Source: Gammaproteobacteria bacterium (lineage in GTDB: Bacteria; Pseudomonadota; Gammaproteobacteria; Nevskiales; Nevskiaceae). Taken from it: 64,000 nt of DNA. This document shows positions 1 to 8,224 of this stretch, piece by piece. How positions within the stretch are numbered: position 1 is the stretch's first letter; every line of letters begins with the position of its first letter. The notes under the pieces are model-generated. The model did not search any database. It saw nothing but the letters and a program-made list of their open reading frames with translations, and had not been told where the DNA came from. The stretch covers positions 1 to 64,000 of the forward strand of contig JAHZLQ010000041.1 of the NCBI GenBank assembly GCA_022599775.1. The letters run 5' to 3'. Position numbers and translations under genes: made by a program.

Positions 1-134
1 CATGCCGGCGGAGGCACCCCGGAAAATGAATCCTGGGCCAGGCAGGCCGCCCTCTCCCCACCACCCGCTCCGCGGGCGGTCCTCCCCTCTCCCACGTCGT
101 GGGCGAGGGGCAGCGGACTCGCTGCGCGAGATTC
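1..134 (+). repeat. dispersed intergenic repeat, copy 1 (possibly cut by window edge)
   Basis: This stretch matches, in inverted orientation, the gap at 58986-59084. Shared blocks include GGAGGCAC, AATGAATCCTG, GCCGCCCTCT, CCACCACCCGCTCCGCGG and GACTCGCTGCGCGAGATTC. It contains small self-complementary pieces (CCCGCTCCGCGGG, CTCGCTGCGCGAG) like a REP-type element. Copy 1 carries about 35 extra bases in the middle (near 80-115) relative to copy 2. No gene is seen in 1-356; bases 135-356 are the AT-richer leader of the downstream lipoprotein gene. Confidence 0.7.
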
Positions 135-356
135 ACGTTAAATTTTCATGAGCTTGGAAAGTGATATTTCACAAGTTCATCAAATTTCCGCATTCGGTCA
201 CATAAACCACTGAGAATATCGGTATTTCCGCTAGCGGGCCGACCGAGCCTTGGCTAAACTGCACCCATCGGTCTGACAATATTGGCTAGTGGACAGGGGT
301 CGTCACCAAAACCGGGGGCGCCATGTCGGAACCGGGACTACACAAGGGAGCGGGTG

Positions 357-3179
357 ATGAAGGGATTCTGGAAGCTGGCCGCGCTGTGTGCGGCATTTAT
401 CGCGGGTTGTGGCGGCGGGGATGTGAGCAGCCCCGACTTCGTCCCCGATCTGGTTTCGGTCACGATTAGCCCGACGAGCGCAACAGTCCCGATCGGCGAG
501 ACCCAGCAATTCACCGCTGCAGGCGAATTCACGGCACAGCCCGGCGCCGAACCGCCCACCACCACCCGCGCCATCACTCCGAACTGGAGCGTCAGTGACA
601 CCAGCATCGCCACCATCGACGGCGACGGTGTGCTCACCGCGGTCGACGACGGCAGCGTGACCGTCACCGCGGAGCAGGATGGCATTACCGCCTCCGCAAC
701 CGTCACGGTCCCCGCGCCGACCCTGACGGCGATCACCGTAGACCCGGCGACCGCAACAATCCTGGTCGGCGAGAATGTCACGTTCACGGCCACGGGGACG
801 TATCAGAATTCACCGGATTCGGAACCGACCTCCGGCCCGGTCACGGTCAGCTGGAGCAGCAGCGACGCCAGCATCGCCACGATCACCAGCAGCGGTGTGG
901 CCAGCGGCCAGGATCCCGGCGTGGTGACGATCACGGCCAGTAACGGCAGTGTGCAGGGCACGGCGACGCTCAATGTCGTCGAGTTCATGCCGGTGCTCAC
1001 GGCGATCACGGTCACGCCCGTCGCCACCGAAGCGCCGATCGGCGACAACGTCCAGTTCACGGCAACCGGCGTATACACGGCGCCGGGCGGCGGCACCACC
1101 ACCGGCCCGGTCGAGGACGTGGTGTGGGCCGTTTCGAATGAATCCATCGCGACCATCGACGAAGACACCGGTGTCGCCAGCGCGCTGACCCAGGGCAGCA
1201 CCACCGTCACCGCCAGCAGCGGCGGCGTGACCGGCAGCGCCACACTGACCGTGACCGCACCGGCACTGCGCAGCATCACGGTCAGTCCGGAGACCGCTGA
1301 TGTGCCGCTGGGCGGAACTCAGGTCTATACCGCCATGGGCATCTACAGCGACAGCTCGACACCGCGCCCGATCGACGGCACCGTGACCTGGACTTCGGCG
1401 GATACGGCCATCGCTACCGTCACGCCCACCGGCAGCAGCACCACGGCGACCGCCGAAGCGGCGGGAACCACCATGATCACCGCCAACAGCGGCGGCTTCA
1501 GCGACACCGCGGAGATCGTCGTCACCGAACCGGAACTGGCCGCGCTGATTCGCATCGAGCCGGAAACGGCGCGGGTCGTGCCTGGCACCTCGCAGGAATT
1601 CACCGCTTACGGCAGCTTCACAGACGGCTCCGAATCGGCACTGGCCGACGCCAACATCGTCTGGAGCAGCAGCGACGACACCATCGCCACGGTCGACGCC
1701 GACGGCATCGCCACCGGCGTCGCCCAGGGTGAAGTGACGATTACCGCGACCCTTGCCGACGGCTACGTGCTCAGCGCCTCACCGCGCAGCGCATCGGCTG
1801 ATTTGCTCGTCGCCAACCCGGTCTGCTCGATACCCCTGCGCGCCACCGACAGCGCCTCGGTCGTCGACAGCATCGACGGCCTGTGTCTGCTGTGCAGCGT
1901 CGAGAACACCGCCAATCTGGTTGACAACGCCGACGAGAATTTCGCAACGATCTCGGTTCCGGTCGGCCTTCTGACCGGCGGCGCCTCGGTCACGGTCAAC
2001 ACCGCACCGAACGCCTCTTACGCGGTACCGTTCCCGGCAGGCACCACAACCGGCTTCATCATCGGCCGGCCCGCGGGTGCGCTGGTACTGGCCGAAGTGG
2101 CTTCGCAAATCGAAGTCACCACGCTGCTCGATGGCGAGGTCTCCGAGACTTCGGGTGATCTGACGCCGCTGCGTCTGGACCTCCTGGGTCTGCAGCTGAC
2201 GGATTCAACAGCGGACGAACTACTGTCGGTCTCGTTGACGACCACCGCTCCGTTCGACGCCATCCGCCTGAGGTTCAACTCGGGTCTGGCCAGCGCGCTG
2301 AGCAGCGTGCAGGTCTACAACGCCTGCGGACAGACCACTCTGCCGCCGGAGGTGCCCGCCCTGGTCGAAGTGGTCGGCATCGAACCGGAGACCGGTGTCG
2401 TGGCGCTCGATTCGGCTTCCGGCTTCTCGCTGATCGGGCTCTACGAGGATGGCGAGGAACGTGCAATCCCGGCCTCCGACGTGAACTGGAGCGTTTTGGA
2501 TGCGGCGACCGCAGCGGTCGACGTTTCAGGCTTGGTCACCGGCCTGGGCCTCGGCGAAACCACGATCACCGGCCGTCTCAAGGACGGTGTGGCGCCCGAC
2601 GTAACGACGCGTGAAGCCTCCACCACGATCACCGTGATCGCGGAATCGGCGTTCTGCACGACACCACTGCTCGCTGCCAAGGGCGCCTACGTGCTCGACG
2701 ACATCGACGGCCTGTGCCTGCTGTGCGGTATCTCCAATACCGGCAACATCGTTGATCCTTCAACCGACAATTTCGCCAATATCTCCGTACCGGTCGGTCT
2801 GCTCGGTGGCAGCGCTTCGGTAACGGTGGCCATCAATGAAGACGGGGACTACGAGCTGCCGTTCGACGGCACCCAGCAGGTCGGCTTCGTGATCGGCCGA
2901 CCCGCAGGTTCGCTGCTGCTGGTGGAACTGGGCTCGCAGCTCGAAGTCACCACCTATCTCGACGATGTGGAGATGGAGTCGAGCGGTGATATCACGCCGC
3001 TGCGCCTGGACCTGCTGGGCCTGAATCTGAGCCAGAACAGCGACCAGGCGCTCGCCACGCTTCAGACCAGCAAGCCGTTCGACAAGGTCCGCCTCACTTT
3101 CAACTCCGGCCTCGTATCGGCTCTGTCGGGTGTTCAGGTCTACTCGGCCTGCGCCACCGCACAGTCACCGGCACCTTGA
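357..3179 (+). CDS. lipoprotein with six bacterial Ig-like (BIG2-type) domains and a duplicated C-terminal CLLC domain
   Basis: A 940-residue predicted surface lipoprotein. The start at 357 is chosen because an AGGGAG ribosome site precedes it and the protein then begins with a basic, hydrophobic signal ending in the lipobox IAGC (Cys18). An upstream TTG at 282 would bury the signal. Five BIG2-like repeats (about residues 32-485) share the pattern 'ITV.P..A....G....FTA.G.Y' and 'IATID..GV..A'. A roughly 170-residue domain (about 489-658), a sixth Ig-like domain (about 670-760) and a second copy of the 170-residue domain (about 765-936) follow. Both copies begin with DGLCLLC, continue N-x-x-N-x-VD and NFA-x-ISVPVGLL, and end in VQVY-x-AC. 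The general role, adhesion or matrix binding, is inferred from Ig-like architecture; the C-terminal domain is not assigned. Confidence 0.85.
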   Translation: MKGFWKLAALCAAFIAGCGGGDVSSPDFVPDLVSVTISPTSATVPIGETQQFTAAGEFTAQPGAEPPTTTRAITPNWSVSDTSIATIDGDGVLTAVDDGSVTVTAEQDGITASATVTVPAPTLTAITVDPATATILVGENVTFTATGTYQNSPDSEPTSGPVTVSWSSSDASIATITSSGVASGQDPGVVTITASNGSVQGTATLNVVEFMPVLTAITVTPVATEAPIGDNVQFTATGVYTAPGGGTTTGPVEDVVWAVSNESIATIDEDTGVASALTQGSTTVTASSGGVTGSATLTVTAPALRSITVSPETADVPLGGTQVYTAMGIYSDSSTPRPIDGTVTWTSADTAIATVTPTGSSTTATAEAAGTTMITANSGGFSDTAEIVVTEPELAALIRIEPETARVVPGTSQEFTAYGSFTDGSESALADANIVWSSSDDTIATVDADGIATGVAQGEVTITATLADGYVLSASPRSASADLLVANPVCSIPLRATDSASVVDSIDGLCLLCSVENTANLVDNADENFATISVPVGLLTGGASVTVNTAPNASYAVPFPAGTTTGFIIGRPAGALVLAEVASQIEVTTLLDGEVSETSGDLTPLRLDLLGLQLTDSTADELLSVSLTTTAPFDAIRLRFNSGLASALSSVQVYNACGQTTLPPEVPALVEVVGIEPETGVVALDSASGFSLIGLYEDGEERAIPASDVNWSVLDAATAAVDVSGLVTGLGLGETTITGRLKDGVAPDVTTREASTTITVIAESAFCTTPLLAAKGAYVLDDIDGLCLLCGISNTGNIVDPSTDNFANISVPVGLLGGSASVTVAINEDGDYELPFDGTQQVGFVIGRPAGSLLLVELGSQLEVTTYLDDVEMESSGDITPLRLDLLGLNLSQNSDQALATLQTSKPFDKVRLTFNSGLVSALSGVQVYSACATAQSPAP

Positions 3180-3210
3180 ACCCAGCGCCCAAAAGGCGAC
3201 GCAGGCTTGC

Positions 3211-3246
3211 ACGAACAAGGGCGCCATCGGCGCCCTTGTTCGTTTT
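3211..3246 (+). terminator. rho-independent terminator after the Ig-like lipoprotein gene
   Basis: A perfect 15-bp stem (ACGAACAAGGGCGCC paired with its complement) with an ATC loop runs from 3211 to 3243 and is followed by TTT. It lies 31 bases after the lipoprotein stop codon and separates that gene from tRNA-Gln. Confidence 0.85.
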
Positions 3247-3316
3247 CAGCGCCGCACAAACCCGGCAGCGGGGGTGGCGTTGATCGCGACTTGCACGGAT
3301 AATGCGCACCCGCTGC

Positions 3317-3391
3317 TGGGGCGTAGCCAAGCGGTAAGGCAACGGGTTTTGATCCCGTCATGCGATGGTTCGAATCCATCCGCCCCAGCCA
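3317..3391 (+). tRNA. tRNA-Gln (anticodon UUG)
   Basis: A 75-base cloverleaf. The acceptor stem is TGGGGCG paired with CGCCCCA, then the discriminator G and an encoded CCA. The anticodon stem ACGGG/CCCGT encloses the loop TTTTGAT, giving anticodon TTG. The T-arm carries GGTTCGAATCC. It sits 50 bases before prs, as in many gammaproteobacteria. Confidence 0.95.
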
Positions 3392-3441
3392 TTTCCAGCA
3401 CCGTGGTCGATGTTTCCGGCATCCGACAAGGCCCCTGATCC

Positions 3442-4500
3442 ATGAGCCGTCAAAAAGTCATAGCGAGTGCCACGGGAAACGCACTTTCCCATGCCAACTC
3501 GCAGTCGCTGTCGTCCACGGGCAATCCCCGCCTCGCTGATCCGGAAGTGACCGACGGTCAACTGATGCTGTTCGGCGGCAACGCCAATCCGGTCCTGGCG
3601 CAGGACATCGCCAACTACCTGAAGACGCCGCTCGGCAACGCCACCGTAAGCCGCTTTTCGGATGGCGAGGTCTATGTCGAGATTCTCGAGAACGTGCGCG
3701 GCAAGGATGTCTTCATCATTCAGCCGACCTGTGCACCGACCAACGACAGCATCATGGAACTGCTGTTGATGATCGATGCGCTCAAGCGCGCTTCGGCCGG
3801 CCGCGTCACCGCGGTGATTCCCTACTTCGGCTACGCCCGTCAGGACCGGCGCACACGGTCCTCGCGCGTGCCGATCTCGGCCAAGGTGGTGGCCGACATG
3901 ATCGGTGAATGCGGCGCCGACCGCGTATTGACGGTCGATCTGCATGCCGACCAGATTCAGGGCTTTTTCGACGTTCCGGTCGACAATGTCTATGCCAGTC
4001 CGGTGCTGCTTGGCGACATCTGGCGCCAGAAGTACGAGAACCTGATTGTGGTGTCGCCGGATGTCGGCGGCGTGGTGCGCGCGCGCGCACTGGCCAAGCG
4101 CCTCGACGATGCCGATCTGGCGATCATCGACAAACGCCGCCCGCGCCCCAACGAAGCCAAGGTGATGAACATCATCGGAGATGTGCGCGGCAAGTCCTGC
4201 ATATTGATCGACGATCTGGTCGATACTGCCGGCACGCTCGGGCAGGCCGCCGGCGCGCTCAAGGCCGCGGGCGCGATCCGTGTGGTCGCCTACGTGACGC
4301 ACGCCGTGCTGTCGGGGCCGGCCGTGCACAACATCACCAATTCGCAGCTCGACGAGCTGGTGGTGACCGATACCATTCCGCTGAACCCCGCCGCTACCAG
4401 CTGCCCGAAGATCCGCCAGCTGCGCATCGCCGGCCTGCTGGCCGAAACGATTCGCCGCGTCAGCGCGGAAGAGTCGGTTTCTTCGCTCTACGTCGACTGA
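3442..4500 (+). CDS. prs: ribose-phosphate pyrophosphokinase
   Basis: Makes 5-phosphoribosyl-1-pyrophosphate from ribose 5-phosphate and ATP for nucleotide, His and Trp synthesis. The core from MLFGGNANP onward matches the family throughout: [32 protein letters not shown] (ATP site), [12 protein letters not shown] and the PRPP-binding [12 protein letters not shown]. As given the protein has 352 residues, about 37 longer than usual because of a 41-residue N-terminal extension unlike Prs. A GTG at 3547 or ATG at 3565 would give a normal 311-317-residue enzyme, although neither has a clear ribosome site. tRNA-Gln is directly upstream. The rplY-pth pair that often follows prs is absent. Confidence 0.93.
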   Translation: MSRQKVIASATGNALSHANSQSLSSTGNPRLADPEVTDGQLMLFGGNANPVLAQDIANYLKTPLGNATVSRFSDGEVYVEILENVRGKDVFIIQPTCAPTNDSIMELLLMIDALKRASAGRVTAVIPYFGYARQDRRTRSSRVPISAKVVADMIGECGADRVLTVDLHADQIQGFFDVPVDNVYASPVLLGDIWRQKYENLIVVSPDVGGVVRARALAKRLDDADLAIIDKRRPRPNEAKVMNIIGDVRGKSCILIDDLVDTAGTLGQAAGALKAAGAIRVVAYVTHAVLSGPAVHNITNSQLDELVVTDTIPLNPAATSCPKIRQLRIAGLLAETIRRVSAEESVSSLYVD

Positions 4501-4524
4501 GGCCGAGGCCGGCAAACGCTTGGT

Positions 4525-4610
4525 TTCGCGCCAAGACGCCAAGGCGCAAAAGAAAAGCAAAGAAGTCGTTTTGCTTAATAGCCCTTAACTTTGCGTCTTG
4601 GCGCGAGAAA
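4525..4610. repeat. intergenic inverted-repeat element, copy 1
   Basis: Ends are mutually inverted: the left end reads CGCGCCAAGACGCCAAGGCGC and the right end TTTGCGTCTTGGCGCG, with an AT-rich centre. It fills the gap between the convergent prs and patatin genes. A related copy lies at 13884-13980 with the same end sequences and a different centre, so it is a small dispersed element. Confidence 0.75.
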
Positions 4611-4622
4611 ACGCCGTTCGAT

Positions 4623-6143
4623 TCACGGCTTCGACCTCACGATCCGCAGATTCTTCCCGCCATCGCGTTTGGGTGCCGGAGGCGGCGGCATGCGTGAAAC
4701 CCGTTCCGGATCGCTCAGGCGCGCTTCCAGGCGTTGCAGGCAGCGGTCCAGGGTCTGGCTGATCAGGATCTGATTGCGCACCTGCGACATTTTCGTCCAG
4801 GTGGCACGCTCGCCTTCCAGAATGAATCGCTTGACGTCCTCGATCTTGGGGTTGGCCGTGACCTTCATGTAGCGCCATAGGCTCTGCTGCGGAACGATCG
4901 TGACGTTGCCGCGATAGTCTTGATCGAGTATCGACGACAGTCCTTCGAGCTTGCGCTGAATCCCCGGCAACGGCGTCACCGCACGGGCCAGATTGACCAA
5001 GCCGCGCGCCTGCGTCAGCGCACTGGAGAACGCATATTCGCGCACGCCGCCGACCACGCCGAGACGCTCGCTCGGGTCCTGCTTGCCGAGGAACGGCAGT
5101 ACATGCGGGTTGGTCTGGCTGACGATGAAATGATTGACGTTGTGCAGACGACGCAGCCGCAGCGTCGGCAAGTCGGACTTCAACGAACCGTCGTTCCACT
5201 TCAGCAGTGGCAGGAACGGTTGATGCTCGCCGTGCTCGTCACGCGTCATCAACATCACTGGCGGAAACAGCAACGGAACCGAGCATGAGGCCTGCACTGC
5301 TTCGCGTACGAACAGGTACGGGAACGTCAGGTAGTTGAGCAGTCGCGGCGGCTGATTGCTGCCGGCCGGCGATACCGTGATGTTGACCGCGCGGCCAGAC
5401 ACCTCAAATGCTTCTTCGAACGTCAGGTCGCGCACGTTCTTGTTGATCGCGCGGCGAACCTGCACAGGGTCCATGATGGTGCGCCGCTTGAGCATCTGCG
5501 CCAGTCCCAAGGCGCGCCAGAAGCGATAGTACGAGGTCTCAGGGTCCAGCAGTTCCTCGACTTCCGTCGGCCGGCGCGTGCCCACGGCCGCGGCCACCAC
5601 GGAACCGGCACTGGAGCCGCTCAGCACCAGCGGCATCGCATCCTCCAGATACAGCGCCTTGACCACGCCGACGTGGAACAGCCCCAGGGTCGCCCCGCCC
5701 GACAGCAGTAGAGCGGAGCGGCCGTAGGACAAGGCCACCTCATGAAAGAATTTCAGCTTCTCGTGATACGGGAAATCCTCGAATTCATTGTCGGCAAGGT
5801 ATTCGAGAACACCGGTGACCTCGGCCACATAGTCATGAATCAGATGCTTGGTGCCGACCCGCGAATACGAATACAGGCCCGGATTGCCGATGTTGGCCAG
5901 GTTCCAGTGCAGACCTTGACGCAGATGATGCACCAGCTGGCGCACGTCGCGAGCGCCACGCATCTGACGAAGATGCTTGAGACGGCTGCGTACCAGGCGC
6001 CAGTCGTAATCCTGCGAGGTCTCGTCTTCCTTCCAGTCGTCGCGACCCTCGCGCCGGTCGAGCTCAGCCGCAGCGTCGCGCCAGGTGCGGTAGTCCAGCG
6101 CATGACGCATGGCCTGCTCGCATTCCCGCGAAATCCGATCCAT
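4623..6143 (-). CDS. patatin-like phospholipase with N-terminal DUF3336
   Basis: A 506-residue lipid acyl hydrolase. The ATG at 6143 is preceded by GGAG at proper spacing; an upstream in-frame start at 6296 would run into the opposite moxR gene. Residues 1-140 resemble the DUF3336 helical region that precedes patatin domains in triacylglycerol-lipase-like proteins. The patatin domain shows a Gly-rich oxyanion loop (LLLSGGATLGLFH, 146-158), nucleophile motif GSSAG (Ser178) and the dyad Asp in NDGS (Asp318). No signal peptide is seen, so a cytoplasmic or membrane-associated role is likely. The substrate cannot be told from sequence. It is divergent from the moxR operon. Confidence 0.88.
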   Translation of the reverse strand: MDRISRECEQAMRHALDYRTWRDAAAELDRREGRDDWKEDETSQDYDWRLVRSRLKHLRQMRGARDVRQLVHHLRQGLHWNLANIGNPGLYSYSRVGTKHLIHDYVAEVTGVLEYLADNEFEDFPYHEKLKFFHEVALSYGRSALLLSGGATLGLFHVGVVKALYLEDAMPLVLSGSSAGSVVAAAVGTRRPTEVEELLDPETSYYRFWRALGLAQMLKRRTIMDPVQVRRAINKNVRDLTFEEAFEVSGRAVNITVSPAGSNQPPRLLNYLTFPYLFVREAVQASCSVPLLFPPVMLMTRDEHGEHQPFLPLLKWNDGSLKSDLPTLRLRRLHNVNHFIVSQTNPHVLPFLGKQDPSERLGVVGGVREYAFSSALTQARGLVNLARAVTPLPGIQRKLEGLSSILDQDYRGNVTIVPQQSLWRYMKVTANPKIEDVKRFILEGERATWTKMSQVRNQILISQTLDRCLQRLEARLSDPERVSRMPPPPAPKRDGGKNLRIVRSKP

Positions 6144-6271
6144 GCGGCGTCTCCGAAGTATTTGAACGAGCGGTATGTTGACGCATGGGCGGTGACGCCC
6201 ACAAGCGCGGATGCGGGCCGTTCGACAGGTAAACTCGTCCCTCAATCCGATCAAATCGACACAAGGCCCTG

Positions 6272-7180
6272 ATGCACCCTGAACTGAAACCGGCACTGGA
6301 TGCCGTCGGCAGCGTCATGCTCGGAAAACCCGGACAGATCCGTCTCGCCCTGGCCTGCTTCCTGGCACGCGGCCATCTGCTGGTGGAGGACATTCCCGGT
6401 GTCGGCAAGACCACCCTGGCGCTGAGTCTGGCGCAGACCCTGGGCCTGCAGTTCCAGCGCTTGCAGTTCACCAGCGACCTGCTGCCGGCGGATATTCTCG
6501 GCGTGTCGATCTTCGAGCCCCAGACCGGAACCTTCCGCTTTCATCCGGGCCCGATCTTCTCGCAGCTGGTGCTCGCCGACGAGGTCAATCGGGCAAGCCC
6601 CAAAACCCAATCGGCCTTGCTGGAAGCAATGGAGGAGCGGCAGGTGACGGTCGAGAGCGAGACTCGCGCCCTGCCTTCGCCATTCTTCGTGATCGCCACC
6701 CAGAATCCGCTGTTCCAGATCGGCACCTTCCCGCTACCGGAATCGCAGCTCGACCGCTTCCTGATGCGGATTTCGCTGGGCTATCCGCCGCAGGCGGCGG
6801 AACGCGAGCTGCTGGCGGGCGGCGAGCGCCGCGATCTGGTCGACGACATCCGCGCCGTGCTCGATACCGAGAGTCTGCTCAAGCTGCAGGCGCGCGTTCG
6901 AGAAGTCCGGACCAGCCCGGCCCTGGTCGACTATCTGCTCGCGCTGGTGCAGCACACGCGCGAACACGGCGGGTTGCGTCACGGCCTGTCGCCACGCGGC
7001 GGGCTGGCGCTGCGCCGCGCCGCGCAGGCCTGGGCGCTGCTCGACGGGCGCAATGGCGTGGTACCGGAAGACGTACAGGCGGTCTTTGCGGCCGTGGTCG
7101 AGCACCGCCTGGTGGCCAAGACCAGTGGCGTCGCGGCACCGAGCGCCGCGCAATTGCTCGCCGAAGTCGCGATTCCGTGA
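6272..7180 (+). CDS. MoxR-family AAA+ ATPase
   Basis: A 302-residue AAA+ ATPase of the MoxR group, thought to act as a chaperone for metalloenzyme or envelope complexes. Walker A is GVGKTT (43-48) and Walker B is LVLADE (99-104). The sensor region IATQNP and the family block QIGTFPLPESQLDRF are intact. It is first in a moxR-DUF58-transglutaminase operon, a very common trio. Its stop codon lies inside a 7-bp tandem repeat that runs on to the next gene. Confidence 0.93.
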   Translation: MHPELKPALDAVGSVMLGKPGQIRLALACFLARGHLLVEDIPGVGKTTLALSLAQTLGLQFQRLQFTSDLLPADILGVSIFEPQTGTFRFHPGPIFSQLVLADEVNRASPKTQSALLEAMEERQVTVESETRALPSPFFVIATQNPLFQIGTFPLPESQLDRFLMRISLGYPPQAAERELLAGGERRDLVDDIRAVLDTESLLKLQARVREVRTSPALVDYLLALVQHTREHGGLRHGLSPRGGLALRRAAQAWALLDGRNGVVPEDVQAVFAAVVEHRLVAKTSGVAAPSAAQLLAEVAIP

Positions 7181-7218
7181 GGCGTGAGGCGTGAGGCGTG
7201 AGGCGTGAGGCGTGAGGC
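7177..7218 (+). repeat. six perfect tandem copies of GTGAGGC at the moxR/DUF58 junction
   Basis: The 7-bp unit GTGAGGC is repeated six times without error from 7177 to 7218. The first unit contains the moxR stop (TGA, 7178-7180) and the last ends ten bases before the DUF58 ATG. Each unit carries GAGG, a ribosome-binding core, so copy number changes the spacing and number of possible ribosome sites. Confidence 0.95.
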
Positions 7219-7228
7219 GAAATAGCGT

Positions 7229-8224
7229 ATGCGAATCTGGTTGATCGGCAAGATCCTGCTGCATCCCTTGCGTTCGGTTCAGGCCCGCATCGATGCCTGG
7301 GTGCTGGCGCGGGTCCGGCGTGAGGCCGGGCCCGTGGTGATCTCGCGACGCCGCGTCTACATCGTCCCCTCGCGCTACGGTTACATCTTCGCGGTGCTGT
7401 TGCTGGCGATGTTGCTCGGTTCGATGAACTACTCGAACAGCCTGGGTTTTCTGCTGACCTTCCTGCTGGCCGGCGTCGGCCTGGTCGCGATGCATCTCAC
7501 GCACGCCAATCTCGTCAGCCTGCGCCTGCGTGTCGGTGAGCTTGAGCCGGTATTCGCCGGAGAAGTCGCGCGCTTCCCGGTGCGACTGAGCAACCGCGCG
7601 CCCAGCGCGCGCTACGCCGTGACGCTGAGCTGGCCACACGCCGAACCCAGCGGCGACACCGTCGACGTCGGCCAACAGTCGGAGGCCCTGGCCGAACTGC
7701 GCAAGCCGGCACCGCAGCGGGGCTGGTTACCGGCCGGCATCTTTTCGGTCTCCACCGAATTCCCACTCGGGCTGTTTCATGCCTGGACCTGGATCGAACT
7801 GGAAATGCGCAGCCTGGTCTATCCTCAGCCGGCACCGCCGGGACGTGCCATGCCGGCAGGATACGGCCACGGCGGGCATGGCAGCAGCGCCCGCAGCGGC
7901 CAGGAGGAATTCGCCGGCCTGCGGCCCTATCAGCGCGGCGACACGGCGCGCATGGTGCACTGGAAGAGCCTGCCCAAGCTGGCCAGCCCGATGGTCAAGC
8001 AGTTCGCCGACAGCAGCGACGAACAGCTGTGGCTGGACTGGGACGCGCTCGGCGCGCTGGATACCGAGGAGCGGCTGTCGCAGCTGACGCGCTGGGTGCT
8101 CGATGCCGACAACGGCTCGCTGGCCTATGGACTGCACCTGCCGGCCCTGCGCTTGGCACCCGATCGTGGCCCCGCGCACCGTCAGCGCTGCCTGCAGGCA
8201 TTGGCCCTGTTCGGGGGCGCGTGA
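7229..8224 (+). CDS. DUF58 domain-containing membrane protein
   Basis: A 331-residue protein with two adjacent membrane segments (about residues 50-90), a beta-rich middle, and the DUF58 signature in the C-terminal half: GQEEFAGLRPYQRGD followed by VHWKSLPK. DUF58 proteins normally sit between a MoxR ATPase and a TgpA-like transglutaminase, as here, and form part of an envelope-associated system whose biochemistry is poorly known. Translation starts just after a GTGAGGC repeat tract. The stop overlaps the next start (TGATG), so the two are coupled. Confidence 0.9.
   Translation: MRIWLIGKILLHPLRSVQARIDAWVLARVRREAGPVVISRRRVYIVPSRYGYIFAVLLLAMLLGSMNYSNSLGFLLTFLLAGVGLVAMHLTHANLVSLRLRVGELEPVFAGEVARFPVRLSNRAPSARYAVTLSWPHAEPSGDTVDVGQQSEALAELRKPAPQRGWLPAGIFSVSTEFPLGLFHAWTWIELEMRSLVYPQPAPPGRAMPAGYGHGGHGSSARSGQEEFAGLRPYQRGDTARMVHWKSLPKLASPMVKQFADSSDEQLWLDWDALGALDTEERLSQLTRWVLDADNGSLAYGLHLPALRLAPDRGPAHRQRCLQALALFGGA

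Noticed and set aside
40-3342. Tandem GC-rich repeats of the Ig-like gene considered as a CRISPR or satellite array
   Set aside because: The periodicity is protein-level (80-90 residues), diverged in DNA, and there is no spacer structure.
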